64,000 nucleotides of DNA from Gallionellales bacterium GWA2_60_18 (lineage in GTDB: Bacteria; Pseudomonadota; Gammaproteobacteria; Burkholderiales; Gallionellaceae), in contig MGWS01000022.1 of assembly GCA_001801105.1 (NCBI GenBank), forward strand, positions 20,731-84,730, given 5' to 3'. A program made the translations under genes and the position numbers. Of this stretch, positions 10,273 to 19,257 are shown piece by piece; the first letter of the stretch is position 1; each line of letters starts with the position of its first letter. A model generated the notes under the pieces. That model was not told the origin of the DNA, made no database searches, and was given only the letters and a program-made list of their open reading frames with translations.

Positions 10273-11529
10273 CTATTTTGCGGGAGGGGGCAGGGCGACC
10301 TTGTTGTCGGTGCTGAACTGGTAATCGTGGAAGATGTGTTCCGCCGACAGTACCTGGTAGCTGCCGTCGGCCAGCTTGTGCGTGGTGTCCTTCAGCTTGT
10401 AGGTGTAGTGGCCGCAGGTCCACAGCTTGAAGTTGCGCATCTGTGTGCACAGACAGGTCTTGTCCATCACCTTGAGCTTCCTGGCATCCGGGTGCAACGT
10501 CACTTCGCGGTTGTAGGAGTCGATGTAGGAGCAACGGCCATTGGCATCCAGGATGTAGCCGTAGGACTCGCAGCCCGGGCGGATGCCGGAACCGATCGCG
10601 GGGCTTCCCTTCAGCATGCGCATCGGATAGCCGGTCGGCGAGATGGCGTTGACTTCGATGTCGCTCTCGCCGGCCTTGAAATACTCCTGCTGCACGTCCT
10701 TCGGCAAGCCGCATTCGTCCGCCACAGTGAAGCGCGTCGCCACCTGCACGGCGGCGGAGCCTTCCTCAAGGAAGCCGACCGCGTCGCTGCCAGTGAAGAT
10801 GCCCCCGGCGGGGATCACCGGGATGTCGAGTTTCTCGTCGCGCAGGAATTGCAGCACCTCGTTGGTGATGGTGCGCAGGTCGTACTTCATCCAGTCGTCC
10901 AGCCCGAAGCCGAGGTGTCCGCCCGCCAGCGGACCTTCCACCACCACGTAATCGGGCAGGCGACCGCTGCGCGCGTTCTTGCGCAGGAACAGTTGCAGCG
11001 CGCGCAGGCTGGAGACGATGATGCCCAGTTTGGCGTCGCGGAAGCGCGGGTGATCCTCGATCATCGCGAACGAGCCCAGATGCAGGCCGGCCGCCAGCGT
11101 GATGCCATCGATGCCCGCGTCCAGCGCGCTGCGCAGGCGCACCGTCAGCGTCTCGCGCGGCGCGTTCATGGTGAGCTTTTCCATGCAGTTGATGAACACC
11201 ATGCCGGAGCCCTGCTTGGCTTCCATGGTCTTGCCCACATGCAGCCGGGTGGATTCGGCGATGTGGCCGAGGTCGAACTTCACTGCGGCCTTGTTGGCGT
11301 TCTCGATGTTGTATTTGTATTGCTGGAGCTTGGTCTTGACGAAGTCGGTGTCGTAGCGGCGGTCCGACACGGTGGGCAGCATGGCGTCGGAGATGTGGCC
11401 GATGCCGCCCAGTCGCGCCGCCTCGAGAGCCAGTTCGGCGGTGGAGATGTCCACGCCCATGCCGCCGATCATGATCGGCACCAGTTCGCGCCCGCCCAGG
11501 CGCAGGCGGAAGTCATCCACACGTTTCAT
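10273..11529 (-). CDS. NAD(P)H-dependent flavin oxidoreductase, nitronate monooxygenase-like, with Cys-containing C-terminal extension
   Basis: The 418-residue protein has a TIM-barrel N-terminal part of the nitronate monooxygenase / enoyl reductase II type: [13 protein letters not shown] at the start, [45 protein letters not shown] (FMN phosphate site). Typical family members have about 320-360 residues. Here roughly 100 further residues contain several cysteines ([28 protein letters not shown]). The ATG at 11529 ([12 protein letters not shown]) is chosen because upstream codons show no family similarity. Substrate is unknown; the gene precedes groS in the same direction. Confidence 0.82.
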   Translation of the reverse strand: MKRVDDFRLRLGGRELVPIMIGGMGVDISTAELALEAARLGGIGHISDAMLPTVSDRRYDTDFVKTKLQQYKYNIENANKAAVKFDLGHIAESTRLHVGKTMEAKQGSGMVFINCMEKLTMNAPRETLTVRLRSALDAGIDGITLAAGLHLGSFAMIEDHPRFRDAKLGIIVSSLRALQLFLRKNARSGRLPDYVVVEGPLAGGHLGFGLDDWMKYDLRTITNEVLQFLRDEKLDIPVIPAGGIFTGSDAVGFLEEGSAAVQVATRFTVADECGLPKDVQQEYFKAGESDIEVNAISPTGYPMRMLKGSPAIGSGIRPGCESYGYILDANGRCSYIDSYNREVTLHPDARKLKVMDKTCLCTQMRNFKLWTCGHYTYKLKDTTHKLADGSYQVLSAEHIFHDYQFSTDNKVALPPPAK

Positions 11530-11638
11530 TACAGTTTCTTTCTGACGGCAAAAATCAAGGTGCGAAGGATGCCACAGATGGGGTAATCCGGAAAGCAAAG
11601 CCGGTCCAATCGCAAGGATATTTCCGGCAATCCGCCGC

Positions 11639-12541
11639 TCAGCCTTTCTCCAGCAGGTCATGCAGCGCTTCCGCCAGATGCGGGAAGGCGAAACGCTGAC
11701 GCAGTGCCAGCATTTTTTTTGGCAGCGCGCGCTGGCCTTCCAACATCAGGCTGGCGCGTTCGCCCATGCCCAGTTTCAGCAGCGCTGCGGGCGCGGCGAA
11801 CAGCGCAGGGCGGTGCAGCACGGCGGCCAGCGTTGCGGTGAATTCGGCGTTGGTGACCGGATGCGGCGCGGCCATGTTGTAGGGGCCGGAGGTCTGGGTG
11901 TCGCGCAACAGCCTGAGCACCATCGCCACGTAATCCTGCATGTGTATCCAGCTCATCCACTGCCTGCCGTCGCCCAGCCGCGCGCCCAGTCCCAGCCTGA
12001 ACGCCGGCAGCATCTTGCCGAGCAGGCCGCCGTCGTTGCTCAGTACCGGCGAGGTGCGCAACAGGCAAACGCGCACGCCGCAATTCTCCGCCGCGCGCGC
12101 CGCGTCTTCCCATGCCTTGCACAGTTCTGCGGCGAAACCCTCGCCGCTGCCGGCATCCTCGTCCAGCAGAGTATCGCCGCGATCACCGTAATAGCCCACC
12201 GCCGAGCCGCTCAACAGCACCGTAGGCTTGTGTTCTGCGGCGGCGATGTGCCGCACCAGCTCTTTGGTGAGCGTGACGCGGCTGTCCCACAACACCTGCT
12301 TGTAATGTGCCGACCAGCGCGCATCGACGATGGGTTCGCCGGCCAGGTTGATGACCGCGTCGAAAGCCATGTCCGGATGCCATTCGGCAAGGCTGGCCAG
12401 CGCGCGCACCGCTGCGCCGCATTTTTTCGGCACGCTCTCCGGTTTGCGGCTCAATACCGTCAGTTCGTGGCCTTCCGCCAGCAGCGCCTTGCAAAGCTGC
12501 CGCCCGATCAGCCCGGTGCCGCCTGTGATGAGTATGTTCAT
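11639..12541 (-). CDS. TIGR01777 family NAD(P)-binding protein (YfcH / SDR39U1-type epimerase)
   Basis: The protein has 300 residues. The N-terminus MNILITGGTGLIGRQLCKALLAEGHELTVLSR is a Rossmann nucleotide-binding motif. FDAVINLAGEPIVDARW and LLSGSAVGYYGDRGD (catalytic Tyr region) are diagnostic of the extended atypical SDR family TIGR01777, and a C-terminal DUF1731-like helix pair (KKMLALRQRFAFPHLAEALHDLL) closes it. The biochemical role is not established. It lies 109 bp before the flavin oxidoreductase and is divergent from bioA. Confidence 0.88.
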   Translation of the reverse strand: MNILITGGTGLIGRQLCKALLAEGHELTVLSRKPESVPKKCGAAVRALASLAEWHPDMAFDAVINLAGEPIVDARWSAHYKQVLWDSRVTLTKELVRHIAAAEHKPTVLLSGSAVGYYGDRGDTLLDEDAGSGEGFAAELCKAWEDAARAAENCGVRVCLLRTSPVLSNDGGLLGKMLPAFRLGLGARLGDGRQWMSWIHMQDYVAMVLRLLRDTQTSGPYNMAAPHPVTNAEFTATLAAVLHRPALFAAPAALLKLGMGERASLMLEGQRALPKKMLALRQRFAFPHLAEALHDLLEKG

Positions 12542-12588
12542 GACTTCCTCCGCTCAATATTGGCCTGCCGGCAGCGCAGAAACCCATT

Positions 12589-14019
12589 ATGATTCCACGC
12601 ATGTCCCATCATACCCCAGACAATTCCGGCCTCCTCGCGCGCAGCCTCGCGTCCGTCTGGCATCCGTGCTCCCAGATGAAGCATTACGAGGCCTTTCCGC
12701 TGGTGCCGGTCGCGCGCGGGGCGGGGGCATGGTTGTACGACTACGACGGCAAGCGCTATCTCGATGCAGTGAGCTCCTGGTGGGTGAACCTGTTCGGACA
12801 TTGCAACCCGCGCATCAACGCCGCGCTGTGCGATCAACTCAACACATTAGAGCATGCGATGCTGGCCGGGTTCACTCACGAGCCGGTGGTGCGGCTGTCC
12901 GAGCGGCTGCGCGAACTCGCGCCTGCCGGACTCGGGCATTGTTTCTACGGCTCGGACGGCGCATCGGCCACCGAGATCGCGCTGAAGATGAGCGCTCACT
13001 ACTGGCGCAACAGCGGCCAACCCGGCAAGACGCGCTTCATCAGTCTGGCGAACAGCTATCACGGCGAGACGCTGGGCGCGTTGTCGGTCACCGATGTCGC
13101 GCTGTTCCGCGATGCCTACGGCGCGCTCATCACGCAGCAGGCCACCGTGCCCAGCCCGGACTGGCGCAATGCGGAAGCCGGGGAAAGTGCTCAGGATTTC
13201 GCGCTGCGCTGTGCCGTTGCACTGGAAACCCATTTGCAGCAGCATCATGCGCAGATCGCCGCCTTCATCGTCGAGCCGCTGGTGCAGGGCGCGGCGGGCA
13301 TGGCGATGTATCACCCGATCTATCTGAGCCGCGCCCGCGAACTTTGCAGCCGCTATCAGGTACATCTGATCGCCGACGAGATCGCGGTGGGTATGGGGCG
13401 CACGGGAACGATGTTCGCCTGCGAACAGGCCAATTCAAATCCCCCCCAACCACCCTTTTGCAAAGGGGGGAATCAAGTCCTCGCCACGACAGCTCCCCCC
13501 TTTGCAAAAGGGGGGTTGGGGGGGATTTCCCCTGACTTTCTCCTCATCTCGAAAGGCATCACCGGCGGCTATCTGCCGTTGTCCATCGTGATGACCAGCG
13601 ACGACATCTATCAGGCGTTCTATGCCGACGAGACCGCGCGCGGCTTCCTGCATTCGCATTCCTACACCGGCAATCCGCTGGCTTGCCGCGCCGCGCTCGC
13701 CACACTGGACATCTTCGCCGCGGATGACGTGCTTGCCGCCAATCGCCGCAAGGCGGAATTTCTCAACCGCGTCGCACAGCCGTTACGCGAACATCCCAAG
13801 GTGAAGAATTTTCGCAACACCGGCATGATCTGGGCGTTCGAGGTGGAGACGCCGCATGCGGATTTCGCGCGGCGCTGCTTCGCGCTGGGATTGCAACATG
13901 AACTGCTGCTGCGCCCGGTGTCGAACACCGTGTATTTCATGCCGCCCTATGTGATCAGCGAAGAAGAGATGCAGATGCTGGCAACGCGCACGCTGGCGAT
14001 CGTGGAGCAACTATCATGA
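12589..14019 (+). CDS. bioA: adenosylmethionine-8-amino-7-oxononanoate aminotransferase carrying an in-frame repeat insertion
   Basis: This PLP-dependent class III aminotransferase of biotin synthesis converts KAPA to DAPA with SAM as amino donor. Landmarks are WHPCSQMKHYE, YLDAVSSWWVNLFGH, GSDGASATEIALKM, the YHGETLGAL region, DEIAVGMGRTGTMFACE and the PLP lysine in LISKGITGGYLPL. At 476 residues it exceeds the usual length of about 430-450. Directly after FACEQA, 31 residues of Pro-Gly-rich sequence are encoded by a palindromic repeat before the family sequence resumes at ISPDF. The insertion lies shortly before the PLP lysine, so a solvent-exposed loop must tolerate it if the enzyme is active. 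Either ATG 12589 or 12601 could start it. Confidence 0.94.
   Translation: MIPRMSHHTPDNSGLLARSLASVWHPCSQMKHYEAFPLVPVARGAGAWLYDYDGKRYLDAVSSWWVNLFGHCNPRINAALCDQLNTLEHAMLAGFTHEPVVRLSERLRELAPAGLGHCFYGSDGASATEIALKMSAHYWRNSGQPGKTRFISLANSYHGETLGALSVTDVALFRDAYGALITQQATVPSPDWRNAEAGESAQDFALRCAVALETHLQQHHAQIAAFIVEPLVQGAAGMAMYHPIYLSRARELCSRYQVHLIADEIAVGMGRTGTMFACEQANSNPPQPPFCKGGNQVLATTAPPFAKGGLGGISPDFLLISKGITGGYLPLSIVMTSDDIYQAFYADETARGFLHSHSYTGNPLACRAALATLDIFAADDVLAANRRKAEFLNRVAQPLREHPKVKNFRNTGMIWAFEVETPHADFARRCFALGLQHELLLRPVSNTVYFMPPYVISEEEMQMLATRTLAIVEQLS
13437..13528. repeat. 92-bp palindromic repeat inserted in frame in bioA
   Basis: Two 34-bp arms, 13437-13470 and 13495-13528, are inverted copies matching at 33 of 34 positions. 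Each arm itself contains the palindromic core CCTTTTGCAAAGG. A 24-bp centre separates them. In the bioA frame it reads NPPQPPFCKGG and, on the other side, PPFAKGGLGGI. Repeats encoding 'NPP-PPF-KGGLGG' are, as I recall, widespread in unrelated bacterial genomes. Confidence 0.85.
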
Positions 14020-15458
14020 AGCGTGCCGCCGCGCTATTCGTCCTGATGCTTGCCGCCGCACCGGCCGGCGCAACCGGTTTGCCGCGCGCGACGACCGATG
14101 CGCTGAAGGCGGCGGGCATCCCGCTGTCCGCCGTCGCGGTCGAGGTGCGCGAAGTCGGCGGGCAGCATGCGCTGATCAGCCTGAACGCCAGGCAGCCGAT
14201 GAACCCGGCCTCCACCATGAAGCTGCTCACCACCTATGCCGCGCTCGACCTGCTCGGCCCGGCCTACGCCTGGAAGACCGAGGCATATCTCGACGGCGAG
14301 CTGAAAGACGGCGTGCTGCGCGGCGATCTGGTGCTGAAAGGCTACGGCGACCCCAAGTTCACCGTCGAACAGTTCTGGCTGTGGCTCGCCGAGCTGCGCG
14401 CGCGCGGCCTGCGCGACATTCGCGGCGACCTGGTGCTGGACCGCAGCTTCTTCGACCTACCGCAGCATGACCCGGCGCAGTTCGACAACGACCCGGTGCG
14501 CGCCTACAACGTCGGGCCGGATGCGTTGCTGCTCAACTTCAACACCTTGCGCCTGCGCTACCTGCCGGACGGCGGCAAGCTGAACGTCTTCATCGAGCCG
14601 CCGCTGGACGGCGTGACGCTGGACAACCGGCTCGCCCCCAAGGCGAACGGCGGCTGCAACGACTGGGACGACGGCGTCATCGTGGAACCGAAGGGCGACA
14701 GCGTCATCCTGCAAGGCGGCTATCCCGGCAATTGCGGCGAACGCGAGCACAGCCTCAGCGTGATGCCGCACACGCGCTATGTCGAGGCGGTGTTTCGCGC
14801 ACTGTGGAAGGAATTGGGCGGCACGCTACGGGGCAAGCAGCGCGAGGGCATCGCGGGTGGCAGCGCGCAGCTGTTTTCCACGCACTACTCCGAGCCGCTG
14901 TCATCGGTGATCCGCGACATCAACAAGTTCAGCAACAACGTCATGGCGCGCCAGCTGTTCCTGACGCTGGGTGCAGCCACTTCTCTCCCCTCGTCCTTGC
15001 AGGGAGAGGGGGCGGGGGAGAGGGTGACCACTGTTTCTTCCAATATCGCGCGCAGCACGCAGGCCGTGCAGGACTGGTTGCAAAAACAACGGCTCGATTT
15101 CCCCGAGCTGGTGCTGGAGAACGGTGCCGGACTGTCGCGCAAGGAGCGCATCAGCGCGGCGCACATGGTGCAGCTGCTGCAACGCGCGGCGAATCATCCG
15201 CTCAGCGCCGAACTGGAATCCTCGTTGCCGATACTCGGCGTGGACGGTTCGGTGAAAAAACGCCTGAAGGAAAGCGCTGCCGCCGGCCAGGCACACCTCA
15301 AAACCGGCACGCTGGAAGGCGTGAAGACCGTCGCCGGTTATGTGCGCTCGCGAAGCGGCAAGGAATGGATCGTGGTGTGCTTCATCAATCATGCCAACGC
15401 CAAGCGCGGGCAGGATGCTCAGGATGCACTGATCGATTGGGTGCAGTCGCAGCGCTGA
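14016..15458 (+). CDS. dacB: D-alanyl-D-alanine carboxypeptidase/endopeptidase (PBP4 family), with small repeat insertion
   Basis: The 480-residue exported protein has a signal-peptide-like N-terminus (AALFVLMLAAAPAGATG). The serine active site is PASTMKLLTTYAAL (SxxK), the second motif SNN is in NKFSNNVMARQLF, and the KTG-type motif is LKTGTLEGVKTVAGYV. It trims or cleaves peptidoglycan peptide crosslinks in the periplasm. It overlaps bioA by 4 nt (ATGA). Between FLTLGA and the helix TQAVQDWL lie about 15-18 extra residues (SLPSSLQGEGAGERV) encoded by a repeat at 14981-15026. Confidence 0.93.
   Translation: MKRAAALFVLMLAAAPAGATGLPRATTDALKAAGIPLSAVAVEVREVGGQHALISLNARQPMNPASTMKLLTTYAALDLLGPAYAWKTEAYLDGELKDGVLRGDLVLKGYGDPKFTVEQFWLWLAELRARGLRDIRGDLVLDRSFFDLPQHDPAQFDNDPVRAYNVGPDALLLNFNTLRLRYLPDGGKLNVFIEPPLDGVTLDNRLAPKANGGCNDWDDGVIVEPKGDSVILQGGYPGNCGEREHSLSVMPHTRYVEAVFRALWKELGGTLRGKQREGIAGGSAQLFSTHYSEPLSSVIRDINKFSNNVMARQLFLTLGAATSLPSSLQGEGAGERVTTVSSNIARSTQAVQDWLQKQRLDFPELVLENGAGLSRKERISAAHMVQLLQRAANHPLSAELESSLPILGVDGSVKKRLKESAAAGQAHLKTGTLEGVKTVAGYVRSRSGKEWIVVCFINHANAKRGQDAQDALIDWVQSQR
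14981..15026. repeat. REP-like GC-rich repeat within dacB
   Basis: CTCTCCC (14983-14989) and GGGAGAG (15002-15008) form a stem. They are followed by GGCGGGGGAGAGGG, the pattern of purine/pyrimidine-biased REP-like repeats. It stays in the dacB frame without a stop and falls at the point where family similarity is interrupted. Confidence 0.6.
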
Positions 15459-15538
15459 TTGCCTGGCCGGGGCGCTGGATCGGGGGCGGCCTGTCGTCGT
15501 CTTCTAAAGAATCTCGCAGCCGGGCCGATAAAGTCACG

Positions 15539-16765
15539 ATGTATAGCCATCTTCAATCGGAGAACCTTTCCCTTCGTCATCGGCTGGAATCGCTGCTGCA
15601 TGAAGCGCGGCAGAACGAAGACAAGATGCGACGCTTCGACCAGCTTCAGCGCCAGTTGATCGGCGCCGATTCCCTGTCCGAGTTGATTCGCTTGCTGCTT
15701 TCCGAATACATGCTGGTATTCGGGGTCGAGTTCGTCACTCTTGCGCTGGTCGATCGGGAATATGAGGTCACCCGGCTCCTGGAGGGCTGGCTCGGTGTCG
15801 ATGCCGACTGCAGCGGGCTCACGCTGCTCCGCTCGACCGATACGCTTGACGAGCTGTATGGCGGGAAGCGCGGCACTTTTCTGGGCGCCTTCGACGCATC
15901 GGCACATCAGGCTATCTTCAATGCCCCGCTGGGATGGATCGCATCGGTCGCGCTCCTGCCGCTTACCCGTCATGGCGAACTGATCGGCAGCCTGCATTTT
16001 GGCAGCGCCGATTCCGGTCGCTATGTTGCCGGTTGCGGGACGGATTTTCTGGAACGGTTGTCCGGAGTCATCGCTGTTTGTCTGGAAAGCGCGCTTTCAA
16101 ACGAGCGGTTGAAGCGGACGGGGCTGACCGATGCGTTGACCGGGGTGCAGAACCGCCGTTATTTCGAGCACCGCTGTCAGATCGAGATCAGCCAGGCTCG
16201 TCGGCACAAGCATCAACTGGCCTGCATGTTTCTGGATGTCGATAAATTCAAGCGCATCAACGATACCTATGGGCATCAGACGGGCGATGAGGTGTTGAAG
16301 AGCGTAGCCACTGTCATCAAATCCCAGTTGAGAGGGGGCGACACCATCGCCCGCTACGGTGGCGAGGAGTTCATTGTTCTCCTTCCGCAAATCGGGTTGA
16401 CCTATGCCCATCAGATAGCCGAAAGGATACGCTGCCGAGTCGCGGCGAAAGCGCTACAGGCGGATTCCGGACAGCCGATCGAGATCACGATCTCCATCGG
16501 GTTGGCAATGCTGCCCTGTGCGGATGACGGTGTGGAAGATCGCGCGCTGGGCGAGCGGCTGATCGCCGCCGCAGACAAGGCGCTCTATCAGGCCAAGCAC
16601 AGCGGCCGAAACCGGGTGGTATGCGCCGACGATCTTCCTTCGGAACCCGCGCTTGCGCCGCTGGACAGCTTGTTGCGCCAGTCGGCGGTCGCCGCAGGCC
16701 GTACGATGCTGGCGATGCTGGCGGTGATGAAATTCTGGAAACGTGCCTGGAATTCGTCGAGATGA
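15539..16765 (+). CDS. diguanylate cyclase with N-terminal GAF-like (DUF484-type) domain
   Basis: The protein has 408 residues. The N-terminus begins with a short coiled-coil (SLRHRLESLLHEARQNEDKMRRFDQLQ), followed by a GAF/DUF484-like sensor region to about residue 190. The GGDEF domain then has TDALTGVQNRRYF, FLDVDKFKRINDTYGHQTGDEVL, the active motif ARYGGEEFIVLLP and, five residues upstream, the RGGD inhibitory I-site. It should make c-di-GMP from GTP with product inhibition. It shares general form with the DUF484 protein at 38701-39324. It is cytoplasmic, since no membrane segment is visible. Confidence 0.92.
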   Translation: MYSHLQSENLSLRHRLESLLHEARQNEDKMRRFDQLQRQLIGADSLSELIRLLLSEYMLVFGVEFVTLALVDREYEVTRLLEGWLGVDADCSGLTLLRSTDTLDELYGGKRGTFLGAFDASAHQAIFNAPLGWIASVALLPLTRHGELIGSLHFGSADSGRYVAGCGTDFLERLSGVIAVCLESALSNERLKRTGLTDALTGVQNRRYFEHRCQIEISQARRHKHQLACMFLDVDKFKRINDTYGHQTGDEVLKSVATVIKSQLRGGDTIARYGGEEFIVLLPQIGLTYAHQIAERIRCRVAAKALQADSGQPIEITISIGLAMLPCADDGVEDRALGERLIAAADKALYQAKHSGRNRVVCADDLPSEPALAPLDSLLRQSAVAAGRTMLAMLAVMKFWKRAWNSSR

Positions 16766-16780
16766 TTCGAGCGGCTTGAA

Positions 16781-18244
16781 TCACAAGCCCAGTTCGCCCC
16801 ACATCGCATCCACCCTCGCCTTGACCTCCGCATCCATCACGATCGGGGTGCCCCATTCGCGCTGCGTTTCGCCCGGCCATTTGTTGGTGGCGTCCAGTCC
16901 CATCTTGCCGCCGAGGCCGCTCACGGGGGAAGCGAAGTCGAGGTAGTCGATCGGGGTCTTGTCCACCAGCAGCGTGTCGCGCACCGGATCCATGCGCGTG
17001 GTGATCGCCCAGATGACTTCCTGCCAGCTGCGGATGTCGATGTCGTCGTCCACCACCACGATGAACTTGGTGTACATGAACTGGCGCAGGAAACTCCAGA
17101 TGCCGAACATCACGCGCTTGGCATGCCCGGCGTACTGCTTCTTGATGCTGACCACCGCCATGCGGTAGCTGCATCCTTCCGGCGGCAGGTAGAAGTCCAC
17201 GATCTCCGGGAACTGCTTCTGCAGCAGCGGCACGAACACTTCGTTCAGCGCCACGCCCAGCATCGCCGGTTCGTCGGGCGGCTTGCCGGTATAGGTGGAG
17301 TGGTAGATCGGGTCGCGCCGCATCGTGATGCGCTCTATCGTGAACACCGGGAAAGTGTCCTGCTCGTTGTAGTAGCCGGTATGGTCGCCGTACGGCCCTT
17401 CCAGCGCGGTCTCGCCGGGATGGATCACACCCTCCAGCACGATCTCGGCGGAGGCGGGCACTTGCAAATCGCTGCCGATGCACTTCACCAGTTCGGTCTT
17501 GCTGCCGCGCAGCAGTCCGGCGAACTGGTATTCGGACAAGGAATCCGGCACCGGTGTCACCGCGCCGAGTATGGTCGCTGGGTCGGCGCCGATCACCACC
17601 GCAACGGGGTATGGCTGACCCGGATTCTTTTCGCAATGATCGCGGAAATCCAGCGCGCCGCCCCGATGCGCCAGCCAGCGCATGATGACCTTGTTCGGTG
17701 CGATCACCTGCTGGCGGTAGATGCCGAGATTCTGGCGCGGCTTGTTCGGCCCGCGTGTGACGACCAGTCCCCAGGTGATAAGCGGCGCGACATCGCCGGG
17801 CCAGCAGTGCTGGATCGGCAGTTTGCCCAGGTCCACCTCGTCGCCCTCCCACACCACCTCCTGACACGGCGCGCTGGACAGCACTTTGGGCGACATGGTG
17901 AGCACTTGCTTCAGCACCGGCCATTTTTCCCACGCATCCTTCAAGCCTTTGGGCGGCTCCGGTTCTTTCAGGTAGGCAAGCAATTTGCCCACGTCGCGCA
18001 ATGCGGCGGTGGATTCTTCGCCCATGCCCAGCGCCACGCGGTGCGGCGTTCCGAACAGGTTGGCGAGTACCGGCATGTTGTGCCCGACCACATTCTCGAA
18101 CAGCAGCGCCGGCCCCTGCGCGCGCAACACGCGGTCACAGATTTCCGTCATCTCCAGATGCGTGGAAACCGGTGCGCTGATGCGCTTGAGTTCGCCGATC
18201 TTCTCCAGTTGTGCGATGAAGTCGCGCAGGTCTTGGTATTTCAT
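16781..18244 (-). CDS. ubiD: UbiD family 4-hydroxy-3-polyprenylbenzoate decarboxylase
   Basis: The 487-residue protein starts [22 protein letters not shown]. It has GRxxNLGIYR-like sequence ([17 protein letters not shown]), the region [21 protein letters not shown] with the conserved Glu of the active site, and [30 protein letters not shown]. It removes the carboxyl group from the polyprenyl benzoate ring in ubiquinone synthesis using prenylated FMN supplied by UbiX, which is not in this window. It converges on the diguanylate cyclase gene. Length and motifs are those of intact family members. Confidence 0.95.
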   Translation of the reverse strand: MKYQDLRDFIAQLEKIGELKRISAPVSTHLEMTEICDRVLRAQGPALLFENVVGHNMPVLANLFGTPHRVALGMGEESTAALRDVGKLLAYLKEPEPPKGLKDAWEKWPVLKQVLTMSPKVLSSAPCQEVVWEGDEVDLGKLPIQHCWPGDVAPLITWGLVVTRGPNKPRQNLGIYRQQVIAPNKVIMRWLAHRGGALDFRDHCEKNPGQPYPVAVVIGADPATILGAVTPVPDSLSEYQFAGLLRGSKTELVKCIGSDLQVPASAEIVLEGVIHPGETALEGPYGDHTGYYNEQDTFPVFTIERITMRRDPIYHSTYTGKPPDEPAMLGVALNEVFVPLLQKQFPEIVDFYLPPEGCSYRMAVVSIKKQYAGHAKRVMFGIWSFLRQFMYTKFIVVVDDDIDIRSWQEVIWAITTRMDPVRDTLLVDKTPIDYLDFASPVSGLGGKMGLDATNKWPGETQREWGTPIVMDAEVKARVDAMWGELGL

Positions 18245-18264
18245 GAATGCTCCTTATGGAAGCA

Positions 18265-18368
18265 GTTGGTAGACGTAAGACGTAAGACGTAAGACGCAAG
18301 TTGGTGTTGCTCATTGCCTATTTCATCGCGCCGTTTTAACTAACAACTTACGTCTTACGTCTACCAAC
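18265..18368. repeat. inverted repeat with tandem ACGTAAG units
   Basis: GTTGGTAGACGTAAG at 18265 begins a 22-bp arm perfectly inverted at 18347-18368. The left arm continues as tandem ACGTAAG heptamers to about 18300. It fills the gap between lpxL-like and ubiD genes on the minus strand. The transcript would form a long hairpin, so it may attenuate read-through into ubiD. Confidence 0.6.
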
Positions 18369-19235
18369 TCAATAAAACTTCTTCTCGCCCTTCGGTCTCG
18401 TCTTGAACCGTTTGTGCAACCAGAAATATTGCTCCGGCATTTCGCGCACACGCTCCTCGATGAATTCGTTCATGCGCCGCGTGTCGGCGATCAGATCGCT
18501 GGACGGGTAACTTTCCCACGCCGGGTAGAAGCGTAGCTCATAACCCGTGCCATTCGGCAACATTCGCACAGTCAGTGGCACGACCTTGGCTCCCGTCATT
18601 CCGGCCAGTCGCGGCAACGCGGTCAGCGTCGCCGTCGGTACACCGAAGAACGGCACGAACACGCCGTCGCGGATACCCTGATCCTGGTCGGGCAGGTAGT
18701 AGAACGGCTGACCCGCGTTCATCGCCTTGATGACGGGGCGCAAGCCCTGCTGGCGCGAATAGAGGCGCGAGCCGCCGAAGCGCAGGCGGCCTTCGAGCAG
18801 CTTCTTGTGAAACACCGGGTTCTTCTGGTTGGAATACACGCTGACCAGGTCGCCCCGCTGCGTCAGCCACGACCAGCCCACATCCAGCGCGACGAAATGC
18901 GGCACCAGCAGGATCACCGGGCCGCCGGCAGATTCGAGATGCTCCAGGCCCTCTACTCGTACCAGCCGCCGGATGCGTTGCGGCGCCGACCACCACAGGA
19001 TGCCGCGCTCGATGAAGCTGCGCGCAAAGGACTGGAAATTCTGCTTCGCCAACACGGTGCGCTGCGTTTCCGTCAGCTCCGGAAAGCATAAGCGCAAGTT
19101 GATAGCGGTGACAGAACGACGCTCGGTGGAGAGTGCATACAGCAACAGGCCGAGCGCATCACCCAGCCGCGCCAGCAACGGCAGCGGCAGGAAGTGCAGT
19201 AGCCACAGGATAAAAATACCTAATCGTGTCGGCAT
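18369..19235 (-). CDS. LpxL/HtrB-type lipid A biosynthesis acyltransferase
   Basis: The protein has 288 residues with an N-terminal membrane anchor (IFILWLLHFLPLPLLARLGDALGLLLYAL). The catalytic HX4D motif is HFVALD (around residue 132). YYLPDQDQGIRDGVFVPFFGVPTATLTALPRLA is the conserved acceptor/acyl-site block. It transfers an acyl chain from acyl-ACP to the lipid A precursor at the inner membrane. It is second of two tandem acyltransferase genes transcribed away from metK, a common betaproteobacterial arrangement. Which is the primary (LpxL) and which the secondary enzyme is not certain. Confidence 0.9.
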   Translation of the reverse strand: MPTRLGIFILWLLHFLPLPLLARLGDALGLLLYALSTERRSVTAINLRLCFPELTETQRTVLAKQNFQSFARSFIERGILWWSAPQRIRRLVRVEGLEHLESAGGPVILLVPHFVALDVGWSWLTQRGDLVSVYSNQKNPVFHKKLLEGRLRFGGSRLYSRQQGLRPVIKAMNAGQPFYYLPDQDQGIRDGVFVPFFGVPTATLTALPRLAGMTGAKVVPLTVRMLPNGTGYELRFYPAWESYPSSDLIADTRRMNEFIEERVREMPEQYFWLHKRFKTRPKGEKKFY

Positions 19236-19257
19236 GGTGGTGATTGGTAGGGGAGAT

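Noticed and set aside
18272..18298. Tandem ACGTAAG units as a CRISPR-like array
   Set aside because: Units are only 7 bp without spacers and are part of an inverted repeat; no cas gene is nearby.
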